A stretch of DNA of 64,000 bases, from assembly GCF_002285415.1 (NCBI RefSeq), contig NZ_NSBU01000007.1, forward strand, positions 684,501 through 748,500, written 5' to 3'. Numbering within the stretch: the first letter of the stretch is position 1; each line of letters starts with the position of its first letter. A program made the translations under genes and the position numbers. The notes below the pieces were generated by a model. That model searched no databases and was not told where the DNA came from. It was given only the letters and a program-made list of their open reading frames with translations. Below are positions 57,047 to 64,000 of the stretch, in pieces. This DNA comes from Actibacterium pelagium. Its GTDB lineage: Bacteria; Pseudomonadota; Alphaproteobacteria; Rhodobacterales; Rhodobacteraceae.

Positions 57047-58177
57047 ATGACTGACATCTTTGTTTTTGGCACGCTGCGGCATCTGCCGCTGCTTGAAATC
57101 GTGCTTGGTCGGTCGTGGGAAGGAACCCCGCAAGAGGCCGTTCTTCTCGATCATCGCTGCCTTTGTGTAGCAAATGAAATCTATCCGGCGTTGCGGAACG
57201 AGGTTGGCGCCACAGCCAAAGGATTGCTTTTAGCAAATCTCACAGCCACCGAAATCGAACGGCTGAACTTTTATGAAGGGCCATTTGACTATGCGCTGAC
57301 TAGCGCAAGCGTTCGGGTCGGGGATGAGATTAAGACCGCGCAGGTCTATAAACCTCAAAGCCCACTCCAAGTGATTGATGTCGAATGGTCGCTCAACGAT
57401 TGGGCGCAAGCGCATTCAAGCGTGACCGAGATTGCCGCCAAGGACGTCATGGCCATGTTCGGACGGCAGTCTCTAGAACAGCTCGGCCGTCGTATGGAGG
57501 CGATCAGGGCGCGGGCAAGCTCTGCACTTCGAGCGGGGAATTCTAGTTCTACCGCAGGAGATCCAAGGTTTCTGCCGGGGCAGGGTGATGTTGAGATTGT
57601 TCAGCGGACCACGCCGCACGCCGGTTTCTTTACCGTGGAAGAGGTAGCTCTTCGGCATCGGACCTTTGACGGTGGTCTCAGTCCTGCGATCCACAGAGAG
57701 GCCTTTGTGGCAGTCGATGTGGTCACGGTGCTTCCCTTTGATCCCGTTCGAAATCGCGTCCTGTTGGTCGAACAGTTTCGTGTCGGCCCCTTGGTAAGGG
57801 GTGACACAAACCCATGGTCGTTAGAGGCCGTCGCAGGCCGGATCGACGCGGGCGAAACCCCTGAAGAGGCCGCGTTTCGAGAGGCCCGCGAAGAAGCAAA
57901 TCTGGATATCCGTAAGCTCGTCCCCCTTAGCCCTTGCTACACCACTCCGGGCGCAGTGACGGAATACCTGTATCCGTTTATTGGCATTACGGACCTTCCT
58001 GACGGTTGCGCCGGGCTTGGCGGCGCACAGGATGAAGGAGAGGACATTCGTGCGCATCTGATAGAAATGGACGAATTCCGGGCCTTTATTTCGAATGGAG
58101 TGCTGGAAAATAGTCCTTTGATCCTTTCTGGCCTCTGGCTGCTCTTGAATCATCAGCAGCTTACGTCCATTCCTTAG
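57047..58177 (+). CDS. trgB: TrgB-like protein: gamma-glutamylcyclotransferase-like plus NUDIX hydrolase
   Basis: A 376-aa two-domain protein. Residues 1 to about 115 are an AIG2/GGCT-like domain (DIFVFGTLRHLPLLEIVLGR, FYEGPFDYALTS). Residues about 190-340 are a NUDIX domain of ADP-ribose pyrophosphatase type (VVTVLPFDPVRNRVLLVEQFR); the NUDIX box runs from Gly264 to Leu286 (GRIDAGE, then REAREEANL), with the final Gly replaced by Asn. TrgB was named for tellurite resistance, and a nucleotide-sugar or ADP-ribose hydrolase role is inferred from fold. Confidence 0.88.
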   Translation: MTDIFVFGTLRHLPLLEIVLGRSWEGTPQEAVLLDHRCLCVANEIYPALRNEVGATAKGLLLANLTATEIERLNFYEGPFDYALTSASVRVGDEIKTAQVYKPQSPLQVIDVEWSLNDWAQAHSSVTEIAAKDVMAMFGRQSLEQLGRRMEAIRARASSALRAGNSSSTAGDPRFLPGQGDVEIVQRTTPHAGFFTVEEVALRHRTFDGGLSPAIHREAFVAVDVVTVLPFDPVRNRVLLVEQFRVGPLVRGDTNPWSLEAVAGRIDAGETPEEAAFREAREEANLDIRKLVPLSPCYTTPGAVTEYLYPFIGITDLPDGCAGLGGAQDEGEDIRAHLIEMDEFRAFISNGVLENSPLILSGLWLLLNHQQLTSIP

Positions 58178-58221
58178 GTCTGCACCGGGAACGCCCGGCG
58201 CGAGAGAGTTCGGAGAAAAGA

Positions 58222-59253
58222 ATGACACGCTGTGAAGACCTTGCTGCCCTGATCGGAAATACACCTCTTATACGCCTGAAAGGGCCTAGCGAGGCGACCG
58301 GGTGTAATATCTATGGCAAGGCAGAGTTTCTAAACCCCGGTCAATCGGTGAAGGACCGCGCTGCGTTGTTTATCATTCGTGACGCGGTCAAAAGCGGTGC
58401 ACTGCGCCCCGGCGGCACGATTGTCGAGGGGACTGCGGGCAACACCGGCATCGGTCTGGCCGTCGTCGGCGCCTCGATGGGGTTCCGCACCGTGATTGTG
58501 ATCCCTGAAACCCAAAGCCAGGAAAAGAAAGATATGCTGCGCCTTGTTGGGGCAGAGCTGGTGGAGGTACCGGCCGTTCCCTACAAGAACCCGAACAACT
58601 ATGTGAAGTATTCGAAACGTCTGGCCGAAAAGCTGAACGAGACAGAAGAGAACGGCGCAATCTGGGCCAATCAGTTCGACAATGTTGCCAACCGTCAGGC
58701 CCACATCGAGGGCACCGGTCCCGAAATTTGGGAGCAGACAGAAGGTAAGGTCGACGGCTTCATCTGCGCGGTCGGTTCTGGTGGTACTCTTGCGGGTGTC
58801 GGTATGGCGCTACAGCCCAAGGGCGTCAAAATCGGTCTGGCCGATCCTGATGGCGCGGCGCTTCATTCCTATTACAAAACGGGTGAGTTCAAATCCGAAG
58901 GATCATCGATCTCGGAAGGTATTGGTCAGGGCCGGATCACCGCGAACCTTGAAGGGTTCACCCCGGATTTCAGCTGCAACATCCCAGATACAGAGGGCCT
59001 GCCTCTGGTCTTTGACCTGTTGCAAAACGAGGGCCTATGCCTTGGTCTGTCGACCGGGATCAACGTTGCTGGCGCCATGCGTCTTGCCAAGGATCTTGGT
59101 CCGGGCAAGACCGTCGTGACCGTACTGTGCGATTACGGAAACCGCTATCAAAGCAAAGTCTTCAACCCTGAATTCCTAAAAGAAAAGGGACTGCCGTTCC
59201 CCGAATGGCTGGATGGAGAAAAGCGGAAATTGGTCGAAGTTTTCGAAAGCTAA
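58222..59253 (+). CDS. cysK: Cysteine synthase (O-acetylserine sulfhydrylase)
   Basis: A 343-aa beta-family PLP enzyme that makes L-cysteine from O-acetylserine and sulfide. The PLP lysine is Lys44 in NPGQSVKDRAAL; GTAGNTGIGLAVV binds substrate and CAVGSGGTLAGVG binds the phosphate. It is a little longer than typical CysK (about 310-325 aa). It follows trgB by 44 bases and is closed by the terminator at 59283. In R. sphaeroides cysK is also linked to tellurite resistance, fitting this neighbourhood; thiol supply may lower tellurite stress. Confidence 0.94.
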   Translation: MTRCEDLAALIGNTPLIRLKGPSEATGCNIYGKAEFLNPGQSVKDRAALFIIRDAVKSGALRPGGTIVEGTAGNTGIGLAVVGASMGFRTVIVIPETQSQEKKDMLRLVGAELVEVPAVPYKNPNNYVKYSKRLAEKLNETEENGAIWANQFDNVANRQAHIEGTGPEIWEQTEGKVDGFICAVGSGGTLAGVGMALQPKGVKIGLADPDGAALHSYYKTGEFKSEGSSISEGIGQGRITANLEGFTPDFSCNIPDTEGLPLVFDLLQNEGLCLGLSTGINVAGAMRLAKDLGPGKTVVTVLCDYGNRYQSKVFNPEFLKEKGLPFPEWLDGEKRKLVEVFES

Positions 59254-59282
59254 GACTGCTTCGTTGCCTGAATTTGATCTCT

Positions 59283-59310
59283 GCGCCACCCAATCGGGTG
59301 GCGCCTTTGA
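59283..59310 (+). terminator. Terminator of the phr-trgAB-cysK group
   Basis: Perfect 9-bp stem GCGCCACCC/GGGTGGCGC (59283-59291 with 59296-59304), loop AATC, followed by CTTTGATT. The T-run is short but the stem is strong. Confidence 0.75.
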
Positions 59311-59391
59311 TTCAGCTTGGAAATTATCGCGAAGTTAGGGCTTTCTTTGCTCTTGCAAACCCTGTCGCAACAAGGCTAAACAGCGCGGCAC

Positions 59392-59481
59392 GGAGAGGTG
59401 GCCGAGTGGTCGAAGGCGCACGCCTGGAAAGTGTGTAGGCGGGAAACCGTCTCCAGGGTTCGAATCCCTGTCTCTCCGCCA
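59392..59481 (+). tRNA. tRNA-Ser(GGA)
   Basis: A 90-nt class II tRNA with encoded CCA. 5' GGAGAGG pairs with the acceptor strand before G-CCA; the anticodon loop CTGGAAA gives GGA (59426-59428); a long variable arm precedes the T-arm GGTTCGAATCC. The 190 bases between it and the potI stop hold no gene or clear hairpin. Confidence 0.96.
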
Positions 59482-59670
59482 TTCACCCCAATTGCTGTCG
59501 GTAGCCTCTCGTTTTCACGGGGCCTTGGGCTTTGGTTTTTTCCTTATAAACAACTGTTGTATCGCCGTTGGCGGCGAAATCATTGAGACGGCCTTGCGGG
59601 CCAACTTTGGGCAAGGACTGCTCTTACACCATTACGATTCGAAATAGACTGATGGCAACGCTAAGTCGTA

Positions 59671-60522
59671 TCACTTTCGCCGTTGGAACAGGATCAATGA
59701 AAGCGCCAGCAGCGAAGACCCCAGCATCAGTAGAAGCGACACAGCGTTGAGAAGCGGTGTTGATCCTTCTTTGAGGCGATCAAACATGGCGATGGTCAAC
59801 GGAGCATCCGAACCGACCAGCATTAGGGTCGTGTTGAAATTCTCGAAGCTCATCAGGAAGGCCACGACCAGTGCGCCGATCATAGCCGGCATGAGGAAGG
59901 GAATGGTAATGGTGCGCACGGCCGTTAGGCGGCTAGCGCCAAGGTTCAGGGCAGCTTCTTCCAGGCTGCGATCGAATTTTTGCAGGCGGGCCGAGATGAC
60001 GAGCGTGGCGATCGTAGCGATAAATGAGAACTGCCCAAGGATGACCAGAAGCAGGCCGGGGCGCAGGGCTTGGATATCCATTTTGGCGATGTCCCACATG
60101 CCGTTGGCTACGGTCGAGGAAAACACCAGTATGGAAATGCCCAGTACGATACCCGGAATGACCAAGGGCAAAAGCATCAGGACATAAAGCAGGCCTTTGC
60201 CGCGGAAATTGTAGCGGTTGAACAGGAATGCGTTCGAGGTGCCCACTGCGACAGACAAGAGCCCAACAATGCCTGCTACAAAGGCAGAGGTGCCGACAGC
60301 ACGGATAATCGGTCGTTCGTGGAATACGCCGATCATCGGGCGGCTGTCGCCAAAGAACCAGTTCCAGGTGAAGCCTTCCCACGGCAGCGAGGGGAACTGG
60401 CTGTCGTTGAAGGCAAACACTGCCACCACGGTAAGGGGCAGGGCCAGATAAAGGAAGAACAGCGCGATATATGTGCCATAGACGATACGAAGCGCACGCG
60501 GTTGGGGAATGGTGGGAATCAT
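59671..60522 (-). CDS. potI: Polyamine-type ABC transporter permease (PotI-like)
   Basis: A 283-aa inner-membrane permease with six spans. The cytoplasmic ABC-contact loop EEAALNLGASRLTAVRTITIPFLMPA is the standard EAA motif of spermidine/putrescine permeases. The ATG is 14 bases after the potH stop, so the four pot genes form one operon. It pairs with PotH to form the channel, with PotA the ATPase and PotD the binding protein. Confidence 0.92.
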   Translation of the reverse strand: MIPTIPQPRALRIVYGTYIALFFLYLALPLTVVAVFAFNDSQFPSLPWEGFTWNWFFGDSRPMIGVFHERPIIRAVGTSAFVAGIVGLLSVAVGTSNAFLFNRYNFRGKGLLYVLMLLPLVIPGIVLGISILVFSSTVANGMWDIAKMDIQALRPGLLLVILGQFSFIATIATLVISARLQKFDRSLEEAALNLGASRLTAVRTITIPFLMPAMIGALVVAFLMSFENFNTTLMLVGSDAPLTIAMFDRLKEGSTPLLNAVSLLLMLGSSLLALSLILFQRRK

Positions 60523-60536
60523 CGCGGAGCCTCCTT

Positions 60537-61394
60537 CTATCCCATGGTCTCTTCAAGCGACTGCCGGGTCAGTTTCAGCATCCCCCAGACAATCAACGAC
60601 GACAGGATCAGCAGCATAAAGCCAAAGGCGGCGCCCAACTCCCAGTTAAAGCGCACGATGAACTGATTGTAGATCATCTCGGTGAACCAAAGGCTGTCCT
60701 TGCCGCCCAGAATCGTGGGGGTCAGGTAGTTGCCAAGGCTTAGCATGAATACCACGATAGAACCTGAAACGATGCCCGGCGCGGCATGAGGAATTATGAT
60801 CTCGCGCAGGACTGAAAAGCCGTTGCCACCAAGATCGTATCCCGCCTCGATCACGCTGTCGTCTAGGCTTTCCAGTGTCGTGACCAGCGGCACCACCATG
60901 AACAGCATCGAGGTATAGACCAGCCCGATCATAATGGCGGCGTCGTTATACAGCATCTCGACCGGCTGATCAGCAAGACCCGCCCATTGCAGAAGGTTCG
61001 ACACCAAACCCGTCTCGCGTAGCAGGATCATCCAGCCGAAGGTGCGCACGAGTTCCGAGACGTAGAACGGGATGAGGCAAAGAACGAACAGTACCTGTCC
61101 CAATCGGCCACGGGCAATTTTCGCGATATACAGGGACACCGGGAAGGCGATCAGCAAAGTGATGATCGTCGCCAAAACCGACATCACGGCGGTGCGGACG
61201 AAGGTCCAGATATAAAGCGGCTCGGTAAAGAAAGTCAGGTAGTTGGCGAAGCTGGTTTCATACTGGCGTACACCAACCCGTTCACGCAAAGACACAAGAA
61301 ACATGTCGATATGCGGAATAACGATCAACAGAGCCAACCACAGCACCAGTGGTGTCAGCAATAGGTAGAAACCAAGGCGAGTACCGCTCTGCAT
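60537..61394 (-). CDS. potH: Polyamine-type ABC transporter permease (PotH-like)
   Basis: A 285-aa permease from the ATG at 61392-61394, which overlaps the potA stop as TGATG; an upstream in-frame start at 61418 is inside potA. Spans include FYLLLTPLVLWLALLIVIP at the N-terminus. The EAA-like loop is VIEAGYDLGGNGFSVLREIIIPHAAPG. Together with potI it makes the transmembrane channel for polyamines or a similar cationic substrate. Confidence 0.92.
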   Translation of the reverse strand: MQSGTRLGFYLLLTPLVLWLALLIVIPHIDMFLVSLRERVGVRQYETSFANYLTFFTEPLYIWTFVRTAVMSVLATIITLLIAFPVSLYIAKIARGRLGQVLFVLCLIPFYVSELVRTFGWMILLRETGLVSNLLQWAGLADQPVEMLYNDAAIMIGLVYTSMLFMVVPLVTTLESLDDSVIEAGYDLGGNGFSVLREIIIPHAAPGIVSGSIVVFMLSLGNYLTPTILGGKDSLWFTEMIYNQFIVRFNWELGAAFGFMLLILSSLIVWGMLKLTRQSLEETMG

Positions 61395-62494
61395 CAATCC
61401 GCCCCAACTGGGAAGCAATTGCCTTGCGCCCCGGACCAGCCGATATGCACCTCGTCGCCCCGTGCCAAGCTGGCATATTCGCCCGATTGCGGCAGGTTGA
61501 CCTCGATTTCTTCATTGGCTGTGGCGTCGCGCACAAGGATGCGGCTGGCTGCGCCATTGAATAGAAGACTGGTAACGCGACCGGTGATGCGATTGTCGAA
61601 TTGCTCTAGCTCGGTGGCGTCTCGCGTCACGCGGATGGCTTCTGGGCGCACGAAGATATCTGCGCTGTCGCCCGCGCTTAGAGAGCGGCCATGGGTGGCA
61701 CCGCGCATAAGCATGCCGGTGTCGGTGCGCATCTCCATTTCGTTTCCCTGCACCCGTTCGATTTTGCCGCGCCAGCGGTTCGACTCTCCGACAAAGGCCG
61801 CAACGAAGGCAGAGTCCGGGCGATAATAAAGGTCTCGGCCAGTGCCAGTTTGTTCAAACCGGCCCTCGTTCATCACCGCGATCTGGTCAGACATCACCAA
61901 GGCTTCGGATTGGTCATGCGTGATGTAGATGAAAGTTGTATCAAAGGCCGTCTGCAGCGCTTTCAGCTCGATCTTCATGTGCTCGCGCAGCTTTAGGTCC
62001 AGTGCGCCCAAGGGTTCGTCAAGCAACAGAACATCCGGCTCCATCACCATGCAGCGGGCAATCGCTACGCGTTGTTTCTGACCACCCGAAAGCTCGTCCA
62101 CCTTGCGGTTGCCGATCCCGGGCAAGCCGATCCGGTCCAGCGCCTCGTCGACCTTGCGGGCAATTTGATCCTTGGGAAGTTTTTTCCTACGCAGCCCGTA
62201 GCCGATATTGTCGGCGATGTTCATCATCGGGAACAGTGCCAAATGTTGGAACACCATGTTCACCGGGCGCTTGTTCGGGGGCGCGTTCAGGACGGATTTG
62301 CCCTTGATTTCGATGTCGCCCGAGGTCGGATCCTGAAACCCGGCTATCATCCGCATGATCGTCGTCTTGCCACATCCCGACGGGCCAAGGATCGAAAAGA
62401 ACGATCCGGCTGGCACCGAGAAGGACACGTCGTCGACGGCGGTAAAATCGCCGAACCGCTTGGTCAGGCCTTTGCATTCAAGATCGGGCGTCAT
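61394..62494 (-). CDS. potA: Polyamine-type ABC transporter ATP-binding protein (PotA-like)
   Basis: A 366-aa ATPase. Walker A GPSGCGKTT near residue 38, signature LSGGQKQRVAIARCM, Walker B VLLLDEPLGALD and the H-loop YITHDQSEA are all present, followed by a TOBE domain after about residue 240 typical of PotA/spermidine-type importers. It powers uptake through PotHI. The start is 70 bases after potD, across a strong hairpin. Confidence 0.94.
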   Translation of the reverse strand: MTPDLECKGLTKRFGDFTAVDDVSFSVPAGSFFSILGPSGCGKTTIMRMIAGFQDPTSGDIEIKGKSVLNAPPNKRPVNMVFQHLALFPMMNIADNIGYGLRRKKLPKDQIARKVDEALDRIGLPGIGNRKVDELSGGQKQRVAIARCMVMEPDVLLLDEPLGALDLKLREHMKIELKALQTAFDTTFIYITHDQSEALVMSDQIAVMNEGRFEQTGTGRDLYYRPDSAFVAAFVGESNRWRGKIERVQGNEMEMRTDTGMLMRGATHGRSLSAGDSADIFVRPEAIRVTRDATELEQFDNRITGRVTSLLFNGAASRILVRDATANEEIEVNLPQSGEYASLARGDEVHIGWSGAQGNCFPVGAD

Positions 62495-62521
62495 CGGATT
62501 TCCGGTTATTCAAATGGCTGC

Positions 62522-62544
62522 GGCACCCGCGCGTTGCGGGTGCC
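62522..62544 (-). terminator. Intra-operon hairpin between potD and potA
   Basis: Perfect 9-bp stem GGCACCCGC/GCGGGTGCC (62522-62530 with 62536-62544), 5-base loop. There is no long T-run, so it probably protects or separates the potD message rather than fully stopping transcription. Confidence 0.5.
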
Positions 62545-62564
62545 AACATAGCTTCAATGGTTGC

Positions 62565-63635
62565 TTACTGGGCCGCTTTCACGCGATCCAGAACGCCACC
62601 TTCGATGGCTTCCAGACCAGCAGGAACCGGCGGATACCACTTGATGTTGTCCACGGCTTCTGGCGGGAAGCTGGCCTGGTAACGGGCCTTAAGCGCATCT
62701 TCGGCATAGGCATCTGCACCTTGCGAGGCGGTGAAGTTGCCCGCCGCTGCAGTGATTTTGGCCGCAATCTCTGGGCGCATCACGAAGTTGATCCAGGCAT
62801 AGGCCGCATTATCAGATTGCCCTTTAGCAGGCAGAACGAAGGTGTCGATCCAGCCCAGTGCGCCCGATGCGGGTGCAACAAACGTGATGTCGGGATTGTC
62901 AGCATTCAGTTTCCAGCCGCCGGTGTCCCAGGCCATCGAGGCGACAACTTCGCCCGAACGCACCAGACCCATCAACTCATCGCCGCCACCCCAATAGGTT
63001 TTGACATTGGATTTGCACTCGATCAGCTTAGCTTCGACCTTGCTCATCACCTCACCATAGGCGTCGGCGTCGCTATATGCCGCGAAGGGGTCCATACCCA
63101 TCGCGAACGCAAATCCGATCAGGGTAGGGCGTTTCAGGCGATACGAGACCTTACCTGCAACTGCCGGATCACAGAGGTCGGTGTAGTCTTTGACAATATC
63201 CCCGGCCGCCTTGGTGTCCATCACCAGACCCGAAGTGCCCCAGACATGCGGAACGCCGTAAACTTCGCCCTCGACCGTTGTATTGGCCATTGTTGCCCCA
63301 AGCATCGACTGGATGAATTGCCCCTGGTCGATTTTGGAAACGTCAATTGGCTTATAGATGCCGAATTCCAGTTGCGGACCCGTGATCCGGTCCTGGCTGG
63401 GTTGGGCAAGGTCGAAACCACCACCACCGGTGGCGCGAAGCTTCGCGATCATTTCTTCGTTGTTGGATTTGGTCACTTCTACCGTGTGGCCGGTTTCCTC
63501 TTCGAAAAGTGCGACGACATCTTCTGGCGCGTATCCGCCCCAGGTCAGCAGGCGCAGCGTGTCTGCATTCGCCGTTTGCGCCAGTCCGGCCATGGCGAGG
63601 CCGATCGCGGCAAGTTTAACTGTTTGGTTCTTCAT
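62565..63635 (-). CDS. potD: Periplasmic polyamine-type binding protein (PotD/PotF-like)
   Basis: A 356-aa binding protein with signal peptide MKNQTVKLAAIGLAMAGLAQTANA and mature DTLRLLTWGGYAPEDV. The WGGYAPE opening and following EEETGHTVEVTKSNNEEM are typical of spermidine/putrescine-binding proteins, but ligand choice (polyamine, choline-like or opine-like) cannot be fixed. First gene of the pot operon, with a hairpin after it that may raise its level relative to the membrane parts. Confidence 0.92.
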   Translation of the reverse strand: MKNQTVKLAAIGLAMAGLAQTANADTLRLLTWGGYAPEDVVALFEEETGHTVEVTKSNNEEMIAKLRATGGGGFDLAQPSQDRITGPQLEFGIYKPIDVSKIDQGQFIQSMLGATMANTTVEGEVYGVPHVWGTSGLVMDTKAAGDIVKDYTDLCDPAVAGKVSYRLKRPTLIGFAFAMGMDPFAAYSDADAYGEVMSKVEAKLIECKSNVKTYWGGGDELMGLVRSGEVVASMAWDTGGWKLNADNPDITFVAPASGALGWIDTFVLPAKGQSDNAAYAWINFVMRPEIAAKITAAAGNFTASQGADAYAEDALKARYQASFPPEAVDNIKWYPPVPAGLEAIEGGVLDRVKAAQ

Positions 63636-63742
63636 TGGTCTTCTCCTCTCTGTTGTCTTTCGTTTTGATCATGATCGACTGGCTTAAGGTTGATTGGTCT
63701 TTGCCAACTTTTTCAGTCTTTCTAGCTCCTGGCGATCATGAA

Positions 63743-63774
63743 CCTGCTTTGTAACAATCGGGCTACAAAGCAGG
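63743..63774. other. Perfect 11-bp inverted repeat between Fe-ADH and potD genes
   Basis: CCTGCTTTGTA (63743-63753) and TACAAAGCAGG (63764-63774) with a 10-base spacer, 20 bases after the Fe-ADH stop. It lacks a T-run on the minus strand, so either a weak terminator for the Fe-ADH gene or a regulator site near the pot promoter. Confidence 0.5.
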
Positions 63775-63793
63775 GAACACTTCGTTTCTCAAG

Positions 63794-64000
63794 TTACAGA
63801 ACCTCTTCGAACAAGGCTCGAACGTTGTCTTCGTTCAACTCGACGGGGTTGCCGCCACAGCTTGGATCTTTCAATGCCCCGGCGATAAGACGATCTATGT
63901 CCGGGTTGGTTACACCAAGATCTGACATTCGCTTGGGGATGCCCAGTGAGGCGTTGAATTCGTCGACAAAGGCGCAGAATCCGTCGAACCCACCTTTGAT
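63794..64000 (-). CDS. Iron-containing alcohol dehydrogenase, C-terminal end (partial)
   Basis: Sixty-eight codons plus a TAA stop are visible; the rest lies beyond base 64000. The translated end (FDGFCAFVDEFNASLGIPKR, then MSDLGVTNPDIDRLIAGALKD, PSCGGNPVELNEDNVRALFEEVL) is the typical helical C-terminus of group III iron-dependent alcohol dehydrogenases, including the PSCGGNP segment. It is on the same strand as and upstream of the pot operon. Substrate cannot be judged from this fragment. Confidence 0.85.
   Translation of the reverse strand: MKGGFDGFCAFVDEFNASLGIPKRMSDLGVTNPDIDRLIAGALKDPSCGGNPVELNEDNVRALFEEVL

Noticed and set aside
62355-63668. 437-codon plus-strand frame across potA and potD
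   Set aside because: It spans two well-defined minus-strand genes and the hairpin between them; no ribosome site or family features.

Overview
The window is chromosomal DNA from an alphaproteobacterium, most likely a marine Roseobacter-group member of the Rhodobacteraceae. This rests on gene content and sequence flavour: an AcuI-type acrylyl-CoA reductase, a phrA-trgA-trgB-cysK tellurite-resistance neighbourhood as known from Rhodobacter, an ATP synthase zeta subunit, a circularly permuted two-piece tmRNA gene (tag ANDNRAPVAVAA), a DctBD pair and a corrinoid/homocysteine methyltransferase module typical of roseobacters. Most genes are compact, GC-rich and arranged in short overlapping operons.

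Layout. 1-10.8 kb is a catabolic cluster: a sugar-isomerase-like TIM barrel (partial) and an FAD-dependent dehydrogenase face a LysR regulator; then come a tripartite tricarboxylate transporter (tctCBA), two non-identical shikimate/quinate dehydrogenase-like enzymes, an unknown protein and a two-domain 3-dehydroshikimate dehydratase (quiC). Together these look like uptake and oxidation of a quinate/shikimate-type hydroaromatic acid to protocatechuate. 10.9-13.1 kb holds a second LysR regulator and a D-tartrate dehydratase (tarD).

13.3-23.4 kb is an integrated mobile element inserted in tRNA-Asn(GTT). Its ends are a 47-bp exact direct repeat (13297-13343 and 23334-23380), with a 21-bp exact repeat just inside each end that looks like integrase arm sites. 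It carries a tyrosine integrase, an excisionase-like HTH protein, a Rep_trans-like replication or relaxase protein behind a cluster of hairpins, several unknown genes and, on the opposite strand, a translationally coupled four-gene cassette: a reverse transcriptase with an Abi/unknown-group look, a 66-aa protein, a 189-aa protein and a PD-(D/E)XK-type nuclease. This cassette is the best candidate for an undescribed, probably anti-phage, system.

23.5-39.1 kb is housekeeping: metallo-beta-lactamase-fold hydrolase, EnvZ-like kinase, tRNA(CAT), purMN, rnd, lipoprotein, sufE, a B12-dependent methyl-transfer module (DUF1638, small membrane protein, corrinoid protein, homocysteine methyltransferase), ATP synthase zeta subunit, purC-purS-(alcohol dehydrogenase)-purQ, and dctBD with a DctD lacking GAFTGA. 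39.5-50.5 kb has rne, ccdA, a hydrolase-P450 pair, fumC with DUF4169 and ribbon-helix-helix genes, a methyltransferase, sspB and chrA. 50.6-64 kb has ssrA with a recognisable promoter, an alpha/beta hydrolase, a GntR regulator facing acuI across a palindrome, a class V aminotransferase, the phr-trgAB-cysK group, tRNA-Ser(GGA), a polyamine-type ABC transporter (potD-A-H-I) and the C-terminal end of an iron-containing alcohol dehydrogenase.

All functional names come from reading the sequence; no database search was run. Start sites were moved to internal ATGs where a Shine-Dalgarno and family length supported this.
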